Assembly (NCBI RefSeq): GCF_039555335.1 | Contig: NW_027305502.1 | Span: forward strand, 372,001 to 436,000 | Length of the DNA: 64,000 nucleotides | Reading direction: 5' to 3' | Source: Amphiura filiformis | Taxonomy: Eukaryota > Echinodermata > Ophiuroidea > Amphilepidida > Amphiuridae | Shown: positions 22,788-33,723 of the stretch, in pieces | How the letters are laid out: every line of letters begins with the position of its first letter | How positions within the stretch are numbered: the stretch's first letter is position 1 | Notes under the pieces: model-generated | What the model saw: the letters and a program-made list of their open reading frames with translations, nothing else | Told to the model about the DNA's origin: nothing | Database searches by the model: none | Position numbers and translations under genes: made by a program

Positions 22788-23762
22788 TACCTAGCCGGGA
22801 CACCGGCTAGGTCTTGTGATGCTATCGGATCTTTCTTTCTGCTTCTTTCTTCTGGCAACAAATTTCAAAATGCTTCTTCTCCTACATGTTACATTCTACA
22901 ATGACGTCACTTGCACATATGCATCGGCTATATCCAGTGTCTATAGGATATTCACAAATTTGGGGTCAAAGGTCATTAAGGGGTCATTTCCGGTATAAAA
23001 CCAAATATCTTCAAAATGCTTCTTCTCCTACATGTTACATCCTACAATAACGTCACTTGCACATATGTATCGGCTATATCTAGTGCCTATAAATTATTCA
23101 CAGAATTTGGGTCAAAGGTCATTAAGGGGTCATTTCCGGTCTGAAAGCTAAAAATATTCAAAAATCACTGTTTTTACAAATTACATAGCAGAGTGTTGTA
23201 TTAGCACACATACATTGCTACCAACCAGGATCGTTGGTGTGTCTACAGTTTTGGGGTCAAAGGTCATTAAGGGGTCGCTTCCGGTCAAAAACCAAAAATC
23301 ATCAAATATGTTCATTTTTTTTTTATCTCAAAACGTAACCAGACCAGAGTTGCATAAACTTCATATATGCATTAGTGCTACCCGATGTGTGCACGGTATT
23401 TTTATTTTTTGGTCAAAGGTCATTTAGACGTCATTTCCGGTTTTAAGCTAAATAAGTTCAAGAATTTTTATCTTCATAACTAAGCATAGTAGATTTTTTT
23501 AGTTTTAACTGTAACAATGCATTTTCGTGGTGTATATGAGGGTTTTTTTGTATTGGGGTCAAAGGTCATTAAGGAGGTCAAAACGTCAAATTTGCAAAAA
23601 AATGTTTAAAATTACAGAAAAGTAGCTGTATCTCAGCCTATGGAAGACGGATAAAGCCCCTACATGCTACAGTGATGCACCATTAATGGTATGAGATGTC
23701 CATAAACTTTAAGACTGGCATTTCCGGCTCCGGCTAGGTCCAGATCTGTAACCAGATCTAGT
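22788..23762. mobile_element. Hairpin/CTAG element, family F2, complete copy
   Basis: 975 bp from TACCTAGCCGGGACACCGG to 'cagatctgtaaccagatCTAGT'. The core has degenerate repeats of about 150 bp, each carrying GGTCAAAGGTCATTAAGGG followed by 'tcatttccgg'. Non-coding. Confidence 0.78.
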
Positions 23763-23816
23763 TCTTTCTTTACCTAGCCGGGACACCGGCTAGGTCTTGT
23801 GATGCTATCGGATCTT

Positions 23817-25785
23817 TACAAGCCGACGACGGATGTCGGCTTGTTCTGTCTCTTCTCAATTCTTTCTTTCTTACCTAGCCGGGACACCGGCTAGGTCTTG
23901 TGATGCTATCGGATCTTTCTTCTTCTGGCAACACGTGCGTGACTTGCCACGTTTCGCCCTAATTCTGTTATGCTTTGACCGATTTTGACCATACTTAGTC
24001 ACAAACACCACTGACCATGTCCCCACATGTGATATGACATTGAACTCCATTTGACCTTTGACCTGCTCACAATGGCAAAAATGTGATTTTTACTCTAAAA
24101 TGCTTCTTCTTCCACAAATAACATGTGATGGTGACATGCTTAGGTCATGTGACTTGACTTTGGTCGGTGTCTATAGGGTGTTCACAGATAAGGGGTCAAA
24201 GGTCATTAAGGGGTCATTTCCGGTCTGAAAGCTAAAAATCTTCAAAAAATCACTGTTTTTACAAATTACATAGCAGAGTGTTGTCATTAGCACACATGCA
24301 TTGCTACTAACCAGGGTCTTTGGGGTGTCTACAGTTTCGGGATCAAAGGTCATTAAGGGGTCGCTTCTGGTCAAAAACCAAAAATCATCAAATATGTTCA
24401 TTTTTTTTATCTCAAAACATAACCAGACCAGAGTGACATAAACTTCACATATGCATTAGTGTTACCCGATGTATGCACGGTATTTTTAATTTTTTGGTCA
24501 AAGGTCATTTAGACGTCATTTCCGGTTTTAAGCTAAATAACTTCAAGAATTTTTATCTCCATAACTAAGCTTAGTAGATTTTTTAATTTAAACTGTAACA
24601 ATGCATTTTCTCGGTGTATATGAGGGTTTTTTTTATATTGGGGTCAAAGGTCATTAAGGAGGTCAAAACGTCAAATTTGCAAAAAAATGTTTAAAATTAC
24701 GGAAAAGTAGCTGTATCTCAGCCTATGGAAGACGGATAAACAGTGATGCACCATTAACGGTGTGAGATGTCCATAATAACCAATCAAAGGTCAAACTTGA
24801 AGTTAAGACTGGCATTTCCGGCCCGGCTAGGTCCAGATCTGTAACCAGATCTAGTTTCTTCTTTCTTCTTCTGGCAACCGCAATCAACTGCATCTAGCTC
24901 CGCAAGGGATTGACAGATTTCAACCAAAGTTGACACAAATGACCACTGGGCTAGGCCAAACCTTCCATTTGACTTTGACCTCGCTGTGACCTTTGACCTA
25001 GCTATAATGGTCAAAAATGTGATTTCACAAAAAATGCTACTCCTTCCACAAATTTCATGCGATGGGGACATGGTTATATCATGTGACTCGACTTTAGTCG
25101 GTGTCTATAGGGTGTGCTCAGATAAGGGGTCAAAGGTCATTAAGGGGTCATTTCCGGTCAAAGTCTAAAAATATTCAAAAATCACTGTCTTTACAAATTA
25201 CATAGCAGAGAGTCGCCATTAGCACACATGGATTGCTACTAGCCAGTGTCTTTAGGATGCCTACAGTTTTGGGGTCAAAGGTCATTAAGGGGTTACTTCC
25301 GGTCAAAAACCAAAATTATCAAAAATGTTCAAAATTTTTTTATCTCAAAATGTAAACAGACCAGAGTAATATAACCATCATACATGAATCAGTGTTACCT
25401 GATGTATGCACGGTATTTTTATTTTGGGGGTCAAAGGTCATTAAGGGGTCACTTCCTGTTTTTAGCTAGATAACTTCAAGAATTTTTATCTCAACAACTG
25501 AACATAGTAGAATTTTTTAATTAAAACTGGAACAATGCATTTTGTCGGTGTACATAAGGTTTTTTTTTCATTGAGGTCAAAGGTCATTAAGGGGGTCAAA
25601 AGGTCAATAAAAAATTTTAAAAAAATCAAAATCCATGTTTAAGTTCCGATTAAGCTGAAATTCACCAGGAATATTTCTTATGACATCCTAAGCACAATGC
25701 AAGAGCAGTTGACCCCATCCATAACCCAGGGGTCAAGTTATAGGGGTCAAATTGCGGCTTGTATTCAGCGTCTGTTGACTCTAGT
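23817..25785. mobile_element. Hairpin/CTAG element, family F4, with nested F2
   Basis: Head TACAAGCCGAC ... GTCGGCTTGT at 23817-23844. The only matching tail, 'cggcttgtattcagcgtctg ... CTAGT', is at 25755-25785. The core resumes at 24856 ('ctggcaaccgcaatcaactg') after the nested F2. Confidence 0.65.
23872..24855. mobile_element. Innermost F2 element, complete copy
   Basis: 984 bp from TACCTAGCCGGG to 'gtaaccagatCTAGT', inserted in the C/T tract just after the F4 head. Contains at least five 'ggtcaaaggtca' sites. Confidence 0.75.
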
Positions 25786-26714
25786 TCTTCTTCTTTCTTC
25801 TTCTGGCAACAAATTTCAAAATGCTTCTTCTCTTACATGTTACATCCTACAATGACGTCACTTGCACATATGCATCGGCTATATCCAGTGTCTATAAGAT
25901 GTTCACAAATTTAGGGTCAAAGGTCATTAAGGGGTCATTTCCGGTATAAAACCAAATATCTTCAAAATGCTTCTTCTGCCACAAATTACATAGTACGATG
26001 ATGTCACTTACACATATGCATCGGCTATTACAGGTACACAAAAGTTATTCTCCGATTTTGGGTCAAAGGTCATTAAGGGGGTCATTTCCGGTCTGAAAGC
26101 TACAAATATTCAAAAAATCACTGTTTTTACAAATTACATAGCAGAGTGTTGTCATTAGCACACATGCATTGCTACCAACCAGGGTCATTGGGGTGTCTAC
26201 AGTTTTGGGGTCAAAGGTCATTAAGGGGTCGCTTCCGGTGAAAAACCAAAATCATCAAATATGTTCATTTTTTATATCTCAAAATGTAACCAGACCAGAG
26301 TGACATAAACTTCATATATGGATTAGTGTTACCCGATGTATGCACGGTATTTTTATTTTTTTTGGTCAAAGGTCATTTATACGTCATTTCCGGTTTTAAG
26401 CTAAATAACTTCAAGAATTTTTATCTCCATAACTAAGCATAGTAGATTTTTTTTATTTAAACTGTAACAATGCATTTTTGTGGTGTATATGAGGTTTTTT
26501 TATATTGGGGTCAAAGGTCATTAAAGAGGTCGAAACGTCAAATTTGCAAAAAAATGTTTAAAATTACGGAAAAGTAGCTGTATGTCAGCCTATGGAAGAC
26601 GGATAAAGCCCCTACATGCTACTGTGATACACCATTAATGGTGTGAGATGTCCATAAACTTTAAGACTGGCATTTCCGGCTCCGGCTAGGTCCAGATCTG
26701 TAACCAGATCTAGT

Positions 26715-28393
26715 TCTTTCTTTCTTTCTGTCAACATTTGACATAATTGGCTCTAGCTCCCTAATTATTTGACCGATTCTAACCAAACTTGGGCAAAGGC
26801 TCCACTACCCCAGCCTTTACATTTGACATGAACCATTTGGGGTCAAATGTCACGCATGAGTAATTTTGGCTAAAAATGCGAATTTTACCAAAAATGCTTC
26901 TTCTTTTACAGATTACATGGTAGCGCAATGAAACTTGGTCATCGGCATCTACTATAGTTGGACTCTATGGGGTAAACACAGATTTGGGGTCAAAGGTCAT
27001 TAAGCGGCTTTTTTCTGCACATAACCAAATACTTTCAAAATGCTTCCTTTCCTACAGATTACATAGTACAGAGATGAGATTGACACATATGCACTGACAT
27101 TAGCTGGTGTCTATAGGGTAAACACGGATTTTGAGTTCAAGGTCATGAAGGGGTAAAATAGGGTTGATTACTGAAAATCACCTTAAAGTTCACTTTTTCA
27201 TGCATATTAAGTGCTGTGATCATCAGAATAATGCAATGACTATAGCATTGGGTGCATATAGGGTTATAATCAGGCTTGGACATGGGGAGGGGTCTCTTTT
27301 GGGGTCAAAAGGGGTAAAATTTTGAAATTTGCCCAATTCAATTGAAAATTAGTATATGTAATCACGGTAGGATTCAAAATATGATGGAGGTCATTTCAAG
27401 GTCACCAGAGCTCAACCAAATGTCAAAAGGGGGGTAAAATTGAACATTTTATCCAATTTAAATGATTTTAAAATGAAAATTGCAATTTCGCAAACCAAAC
27501 ACTTTCTAACGGTGATTGTAAAACAATTTGCCTAACTTAACAGCCAATATAACAGAGTTAGGCACTAATGCAGGCTACTCTACACACCATTAAAAATCAT
27601 AAGATGTATATAAGATGTATAGTTAGGCAAAAATTTGAGAGCATACCGCACTAAACTACAGACTAGATCACAAGTTATTGATACAGTTACATAATCATCT
27701 TATAGACAACTATTCACAGAAGATAATCTATGAATGTAGATTGTCCCGCTTTGGTACACAGATAATAGTCCTTTCTATTCAGAGGTTCTATTTACTCTTG
27801 GTCAGTCATACATGTTAATAATACTAAAGAAATTGACTTGAGGTGTTTCATTCCCATTTTTAATTCCCATAGAGTGCTTGCACGGAAGGTCATTAGTTCA
27901 AATCATCCTACAGACACGCTCCAACAGATATGCAAATGCATGGAGTACAAAATATTTACTTTGATCAATACCAGTTAAACAGGTGATTGGTATTGTACTG
28001 CGTGAATTTGTATGTCTTCTGGAGCGTGTCTGGAGGATGATTTGAACTAATGACCTTCCGTGCAAAACCCTATGGCACTGATCGATTACCATCACTTTAA
28101 TAATTTTCTAAAGTCGGACGCCATATCACATTTTTTTATTGCAACACATTGCTATTTGCTATGAGCTCTCGTATAAGGTATGTACATTTTTGCGGTGTTC
28201 TTTTTATACCGTCTTTCAAGGAAAACAACAAGACGATTACGCCTTATATTAATGTTGGAGATAAACTTCATATGACTAAAATTAGCGTATATGGGATCGA
28301 AGGCACCATTTTCAAACACTGTCAGATAACTGTGAAGTCACCTAAAGGTCACGGCTGGACTTCGCAGCCTTACAGGGATGCAATATATCTAGT
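26715..28393. mobile_element. F3-family core and tail, probably the right part of the outer F3 element
   Basis: The stretch from 'ctttctgtcaacatttgaca' at 26720 matches the F3 core at 18965. The F3 tail 'cggctggacttcgcagcctt ... CTAGT' ends at 28393. A separate inverted-repeat element sits in it at 27868-28073. The matching head is likely one of those at 18780-18836. Confidence 0.6.
27868..28073. mobile_element. MITE-like inverted repeat with GCACGGAAGGTCATTAG arms
   Basis: The left arm 'gcacggaaggtcattagttc' is matched by 'gaactaatgaccttccgtgc' on the right; arms are about 45 bp. Its right end forms the left junction of the 2.4-kb tandem duplication. Confidence 0.8.
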
Positions 28394-30474
28394 TTCTTAT
28401 TTCTATTCCTTATTTCTATTTCTTACTTCTTAACTCTTACTTCTTACTTCTTATTTCTTATTTCTTATTTCTTATTTCTTATTTCTTATTTCTTATTTCT
28501 TATTTCTATTTCTTACTTCTTACCTCTTACCTCATATTTCTTACTACTTACTTCTTACTTCTTCTTACTTCTTACTTCTTCTTATTTCTTATTTCTTATT
28601 TCTTATTTCTTATTTCTTATTTCTTATTTCTTATTTCTTATTTCTTATTTCTTATTTCTTACTTCTTATTCTCATTCTTATTCTCATTCTCATTCTCATT
28701 CTTATTCTTATTCATATTTTCTTATAACTTATTCCTTATTTCTAACTTCTTTTTTCTTATTTCTTTTTCTTTGTGTTTTATCTTTTTCTTATTTCTTTTT
28801 TCTTTGTGTTTTTCTTATTTCTTTTTTTCTTTTTTCTTTCTTCTTTTATTCTTTTTTTTCTTTTTTCCTTTTTTCTTTTTTTCTTGTTCTTTTTTCTTAT
28901 TTATTCTCCTCCTCTGCTCCCCATCCTTATAAAAAACACATGTTTATAAAAAACACATGTAGATCCACATCATATAATAAAAACATTATTCAAACACTAA
29001 TAGGCCTAACTCAAACCCATCACGAACCCACCTTATGGTTATATCACGGTGCTTGAAATCAGATACGGAATTATTTTCGTGTAGGCTTAAAAATGTTTGA
29101 AAATACCAAGGTAGATAGCCAAAATGAGCACGTTTCCGATTTATGTATTTCATAGTTTTGATGAAAAGCCCAAAAAATCATCTTGAAGTACACAGAATCG
29201 AGGGTACATTGAAATTTGGGATCTTCACGTCGTCATCCCGGAAAATCTCAGAAAATCTCAGATCATCATCAGATTTTGATCATTTGGATATTCAACCCCC
29301 GGGGGGGGGGGGCACTCCAACTTTGGAGGTGACGCGTATGTATAGCGCTGTCAAGACCCCCTTTTTCAGCATCACTGTCACCCAATAACCATATATTTTT
29401 TAACACATGCTCTGGCACCCAAAGACCCATTATATTTTTAGTTCCATCTGTCACCCAAAGATCCTTACAACAGCAACTTTCATTTTATCACTATTTTGAA
29501 ATAACAAAGCCATTTGAACCCATTTAGAACTAGAAATTCAATGTTTGAGGCTTTTTGGCTCTCACACAAAGCCTTAGGACCGGACCCTATTAACAAAACT
29601 CATATTATCACCCTATGCCCCCTACTTTAGGTCCAAACGGTCCATCTCTCACCCATTGACCTCATATTTTGTACAAGTTGGCGTTGCTCTCACCGAATGC
29701 CAAAAATCATGATCTCACCCAAATGACCCCATATGTTTACATTTTGCCCTCACCGAATGCTTTTTACTGTGAAAGTGTCAGCCCTACACCTATATCCATT
29801 TTATATTGAAGTGAGCCCCCCCCACCCTCGATTCAACCTTGTACTTTTTAACTGCTAATGTCTTTTCACTGAGAAAGTTCTGAATATGAGAAAATCGTAC
29901 TTAAAATTGGCAAATTTTCTTTGAAAACTGTAATAAAAAGAAGAATTAGTGGTATTTGCACGTGAAATTTGTACACGTGTTCGTACTTGAGCCTCGAATA
30001 TTTATTTAGATAGCATATACTTTATACGATCAAGTTATTTTTAACAAAAACAAACGCTTTATTGTAATTGAATAGTTATTTTGGTAATAACAAATAAACC
30101 CTAGCGAATACATTCAGATAATAGGGGAAAATAAAATGTCAGAAAGCGTTGTGATGACTGTTCATAGCACTATACGCATGCCGTTCTTCTAGAAATTACA
30201 CCTTGATTTAGCCGTGTAAATTTATTTTATAATTAATATTAAACCTGAGTTATGTAGCAAGATGAATGCTTTAAAATGCAGTACAGCACACGGATCACGT
30301 AATCATGGAGATAATTTACATATAGCAATTGCCATTGTTTTCAGATTCTATTATTAAAAACATTAAAAGCAAGTTAAACGGGGGCGGGACACAATGAGAG
30401 TTTGTGTGTGCATTTATCTTATTATAACTCTGAATATTTACATCTTAAATTACTTTTAATTGTGTTGTGATTGG
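28064..30474. repeat. 2.4-kb tandem duplication, copy 1
   Basis: From 'aaaaccctatggcactgatc' to 'tgtgttgtgattgg'. Contains the F3 tail, TTATTTC/CTT microsatellites (28393-28900), a C/G run (29287-29312) and AT-rich non-coding sequence. A 94-aa ORF (28149-28433) and an 81-aa ORF (29143-29388) are kept in copy 2 only because the copies are nearly identical. Confidence 0.93.
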
Positions 30475-32863
30475 AAAACCCTATGGCACTGATCGATTAC
30501 CATCACTTTAATAATTTTCTAAAGTCGGACGCCATATCACATTTTTTTATTGCAACACATTGCTATTTGCTATGAGCTCTCGTATAAGGTATGTACATTT
30601 TTGCTGTGTTCTTTTTATACCGTCTTTCAAGGAAAACAACAAGACGATTACGCCTTATATTAATGTTGGAGATAAACTTCATATGACTAAAATTAGCGTA
30701 TATGGGATCGAAGGCACCATTTTCAAACACTGTCAGATAACTGTGAAGTCACCTAAAGGTCACGGCTGGACTTCGCAGCCTTACAGGGATGCAATATATC
30801 TAGTTTCTTATTTCTATTCCTTATTTCTATTTCTTACTTCTTAACTCTTACTTCTTACTTCTTATTTCTTATTTCTTATTTCTTATTTCTTATTTCTTAT
30901 TTCTTATTTCTATTTCTTACTTCTTACCTCTTACCTCATATTTCTTACTACTTACTTCTTACTTCTTCTTACTTCTTACTTCTTCTTATTTCTTATTTCT
31001 TATTTCTTATTTCTTATTTCTTATTTCTTATTTCTTATTTCTTACTTCTTATTCTCATTCTTATTCTCATTCTCATTCTCATTCTTATTCTTATTCATAT
31101 TTTCTTATAACTTATTCCTTATTTCTAACTTCTTTTTTCTTATTTCTTTTTTTTTGTGTTTTATCTTTTTTCTTATTTCTTTTTTCTTTGTGTTTTTTCT
31201 TATTTCTTTTTTTCTTTTTTCTTTCTTTTTTATTTTTTTGTTTTTCTTTTTTCCTTTTTTTTTTTTTTCTTGTTCTTTTTCTTATTTATTCTCCTCCTCT
31301 GCTCCCCATCCTTATAAAAAACACATGTTTATAAAAAACACATGTAGATCCACATCATATAATAAAAACATTATTCAAACACTAATAGGCCTAACTCAAA
31401 CCCATCACGAACCCACCTTATGGTTATATCACGGTGCTTGAAATCAGATACGGAATTATTTTCGTGTAGGCTTAAAAATGTTTGAAAATACCAAGGTAGA
31501 TAGCCAAAAATGAGCACGTTTCCGATTTATGTATTTCATAGTTTTGATGAAAAGCCCAAAAAATCATCTTGAAGTACACAGAATCGAGGGTACATTGAAA
31601 TTTGGGATCTTCACGTCGTCATCCCGGAAAATCTCAGAAAATCTCAGATCATCATCAGATTTTGATCATTTGGATATTCACCCCCCGGGGGGGGGGGGCA
31701 CTCCAACTTTGGAGGTGACGCGTATGTATAGCGCTGTCAAGACCCCCTTTTTCAGCATCACTGTCACCCAATAACCATATATTTTTTAACACATGCTCTG
31801 GCACCCAAAGACCCATTATATTTTTAGTTCCATCTGTCACCCAAAGATCCTTACAACAGCAACTTTCATTTTATCACTATTTTGAAATAACAAAGCCATT
31901 TGAACCCATTTAGAACTAGAAATTCAATGTTTGAGGCTTTTTGGCTCTCACACAAAGCCTTAGGACCGGACCCTATTAACAAAACTCATATTATCACCCT
32001 ATGCCCCCTACTTTAGGTCCAAACGGTCCATCTCTCACCCATTGACCTCATATTTTGTACAAGTTGGCGTTGCTCTCACCGAATGCCAAAATCATGATCT
32101 CACCCAAATGACCCCATATGTTTACATTTTGCCCTCACCGAATGCTTTTTACTGTGAAAGTGTCAGCCCTACACCTATATCCATTTTATATTGAAGTGAG
32201 CCCCCCCACCCTCGATTCAACCTTGTACTTTTTAACTGCTAATGTCTTTTCACTGAGAAAGTTCTGAATATGAGAAAATCGTACTTAAAATTGGCAAATT
32301 TTCTTTGAAAACTGTAATAAAAAGAAGAATTAGTGGTATTTGCACGTGAAATTTGTACACGTGTTCGTACTTGAGCCTCGAATATTTATTTAGATAGCAT
32401 ATACTTTATACGATCAAGTTATTTTTAACAAAAACAAACGCTTTATTGTAATTGAATAGTTATTTTGGTAATAACAAATAAACCCTAGCGAATACATTCA
32501 GATAATAGGGAAAAATAAAATGTCAGAAAGCGTTGTGATGACTGTTCATAGCACTATACGCATGCCGTTCTTCTAGAAATTACACCTTGATTTAGCCGTG
32601 TAAATTTATTTTATAATTAATATTAAACCTGAGTTATGTAGCAAGATGAATGCTTTAAAATGCAGTACAGCACACGGATCACGTAATCATGGAGATAATT
32701 TACATATAGCAATTGCCATTGTTTTCAGATTCTATTATTAAAAACACATTAAAAGCAAGTTAAACGGGGGCGGGACACAATGAGAGTTTGTGTGTGCATT
32801 TATCTTATTATAACTCTGAATATTTACATCTTAAATTACTTTTAATTGTGTTGTGATTGGAAA
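30475..32863. repeat. 2.4-kb tandem duplication, copy 2
   Basis: Directly abuts copy 1 and is almost base-for-base identical apart from microsatellite lengths and scattered single changes (e.g. 'ggggaaaataaaat' versus 'gggaaaaataaaat'). Confidence 0.93.
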
Positions 32864-32903
32864 TCACTATGTAATTCAGCCAATTGGCTTATATGAATAA
32901 ATA

Positions 32904-33491
32904 TACCGTAAAATGGGGTAACTTTGGGCACTTTTCAGAGTTTTTAAACCACTGCTTCCAAACAAAACCAATTATATTTCTAATTAACTCTTTTTTGTGA
33001 CATTAGGGTTCCCTCCTACACCTTGAAGTTGAAAAAGATTTTTAATAATTTTGTAAGGGTGCCCTAGGGGTTAAAAATGACCTGACCAAAGTTACCCCCG
33101 CCTTTGGGGCAACTTTGGTCACAGTATTACATTCCATGAAGGAAAAAAATCAAAAAAATTGATCTTCGCTGAATATGGGCAAGTTGTTGTTTTTTGTGAC
33201 ATTTGACACCTTGCAAAATTAATCAAACACACATCCTTGCTCACAAATATCGATTTTTATTTTTCTGAAAAAATGTAAAAAATGCTGATTTTTGGTCAAA
33301 ATCCCGCTTTTTCGTAAATTTCAAGGAAATTACACATGAGCGACTATTATTTCTTCCAAACATATTTCTTAACAAATTGACACCAAATATGACTAAAAAC
33401 AATATTGCTGTACGAAAATATGACCATTTAAAAAAATATATTTGACCGACCAAAGTTACACCGCTGACCGAAGTTACCCCATTTTACGGTA
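32904..33491. mobile_element. Element with TACCGTAAAATGGGGTAAC ends
   Basis: 588 bp. Left end TACCGTAAAATGGGGTAACT; right end 'agttaccccattttacggta'. Internal copies of 'caaagttacnccn' and 'ggcaactttggtc' repeat the terminal motif. Non-coding. Confidence 0.85.
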
Positions 33492-33498
33492 CTTGAAA

Positions 33499-33723
33499 TA
33501 CCGTAATACCTCGTCTACAAGCATATAGAATGCTCATGCTGAAAGCTAAATTAATCCAGGCGCCATCCAGCGACAAATATAAAACATTATTGGGTTTAAG
33601 CAAGTAAATCACCTATACAAGCATATACAAACAAATACTATTGTAAGACCAATCTATTGTTTTGGCATATTTACGGCTGGTTCGTACCAAAAACACTATG
33701 CTTATAGACGAGGTTTTACGGTA
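33499..33723. mobile_element. MITE with TACCGTAAA-type ends, family 2, copy 2
   Basis: Left end TACCGTAATACCTCGTCTACA; right end 'tatagacgaggttttacggta'. Same family as 8662-8885, including 'gaaagctaaattaat' and 'agaccaatctattg' (inverted). Separated by only 7 bp from the previous element. Confidence 0.85.

Larger units (their letters stand above)
23771..26714. mobile_element. Outer F2 element interrupted by nested F4 and F2 elements
   Basis: Head at 23772-23795 ('gctatcggatcttt' follows). After the nested F4 element, the expected F2 sequence resumes at about 25786 ('ctggcaacaaatttcaaaat') and runs to CTAGT at 26710-26714. Removing the insert gives a normal F2 of about 975 bp. Confidence 0.7.

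Noticed and set aside
22960..27000. Repeated peptide GSKVIKGSFPV, as in a repeat protein or peptide precursor
   Set aside because: It is one frame of the GGGGTCAAAGGTCATTAAGG motif. Units are separated by stops and frameshifts, with no open chain.
28149..30844. A 94-aa ORF conserved in two copies (28149-28433 and 30560-30844), and an 81-aa pair at 29143 and 31529
   Set aside because: Conservation is explained by the recent 2.4-kb duplication. The first ends in an F3-element tail and microsatellite; neither has a recognisable domain.
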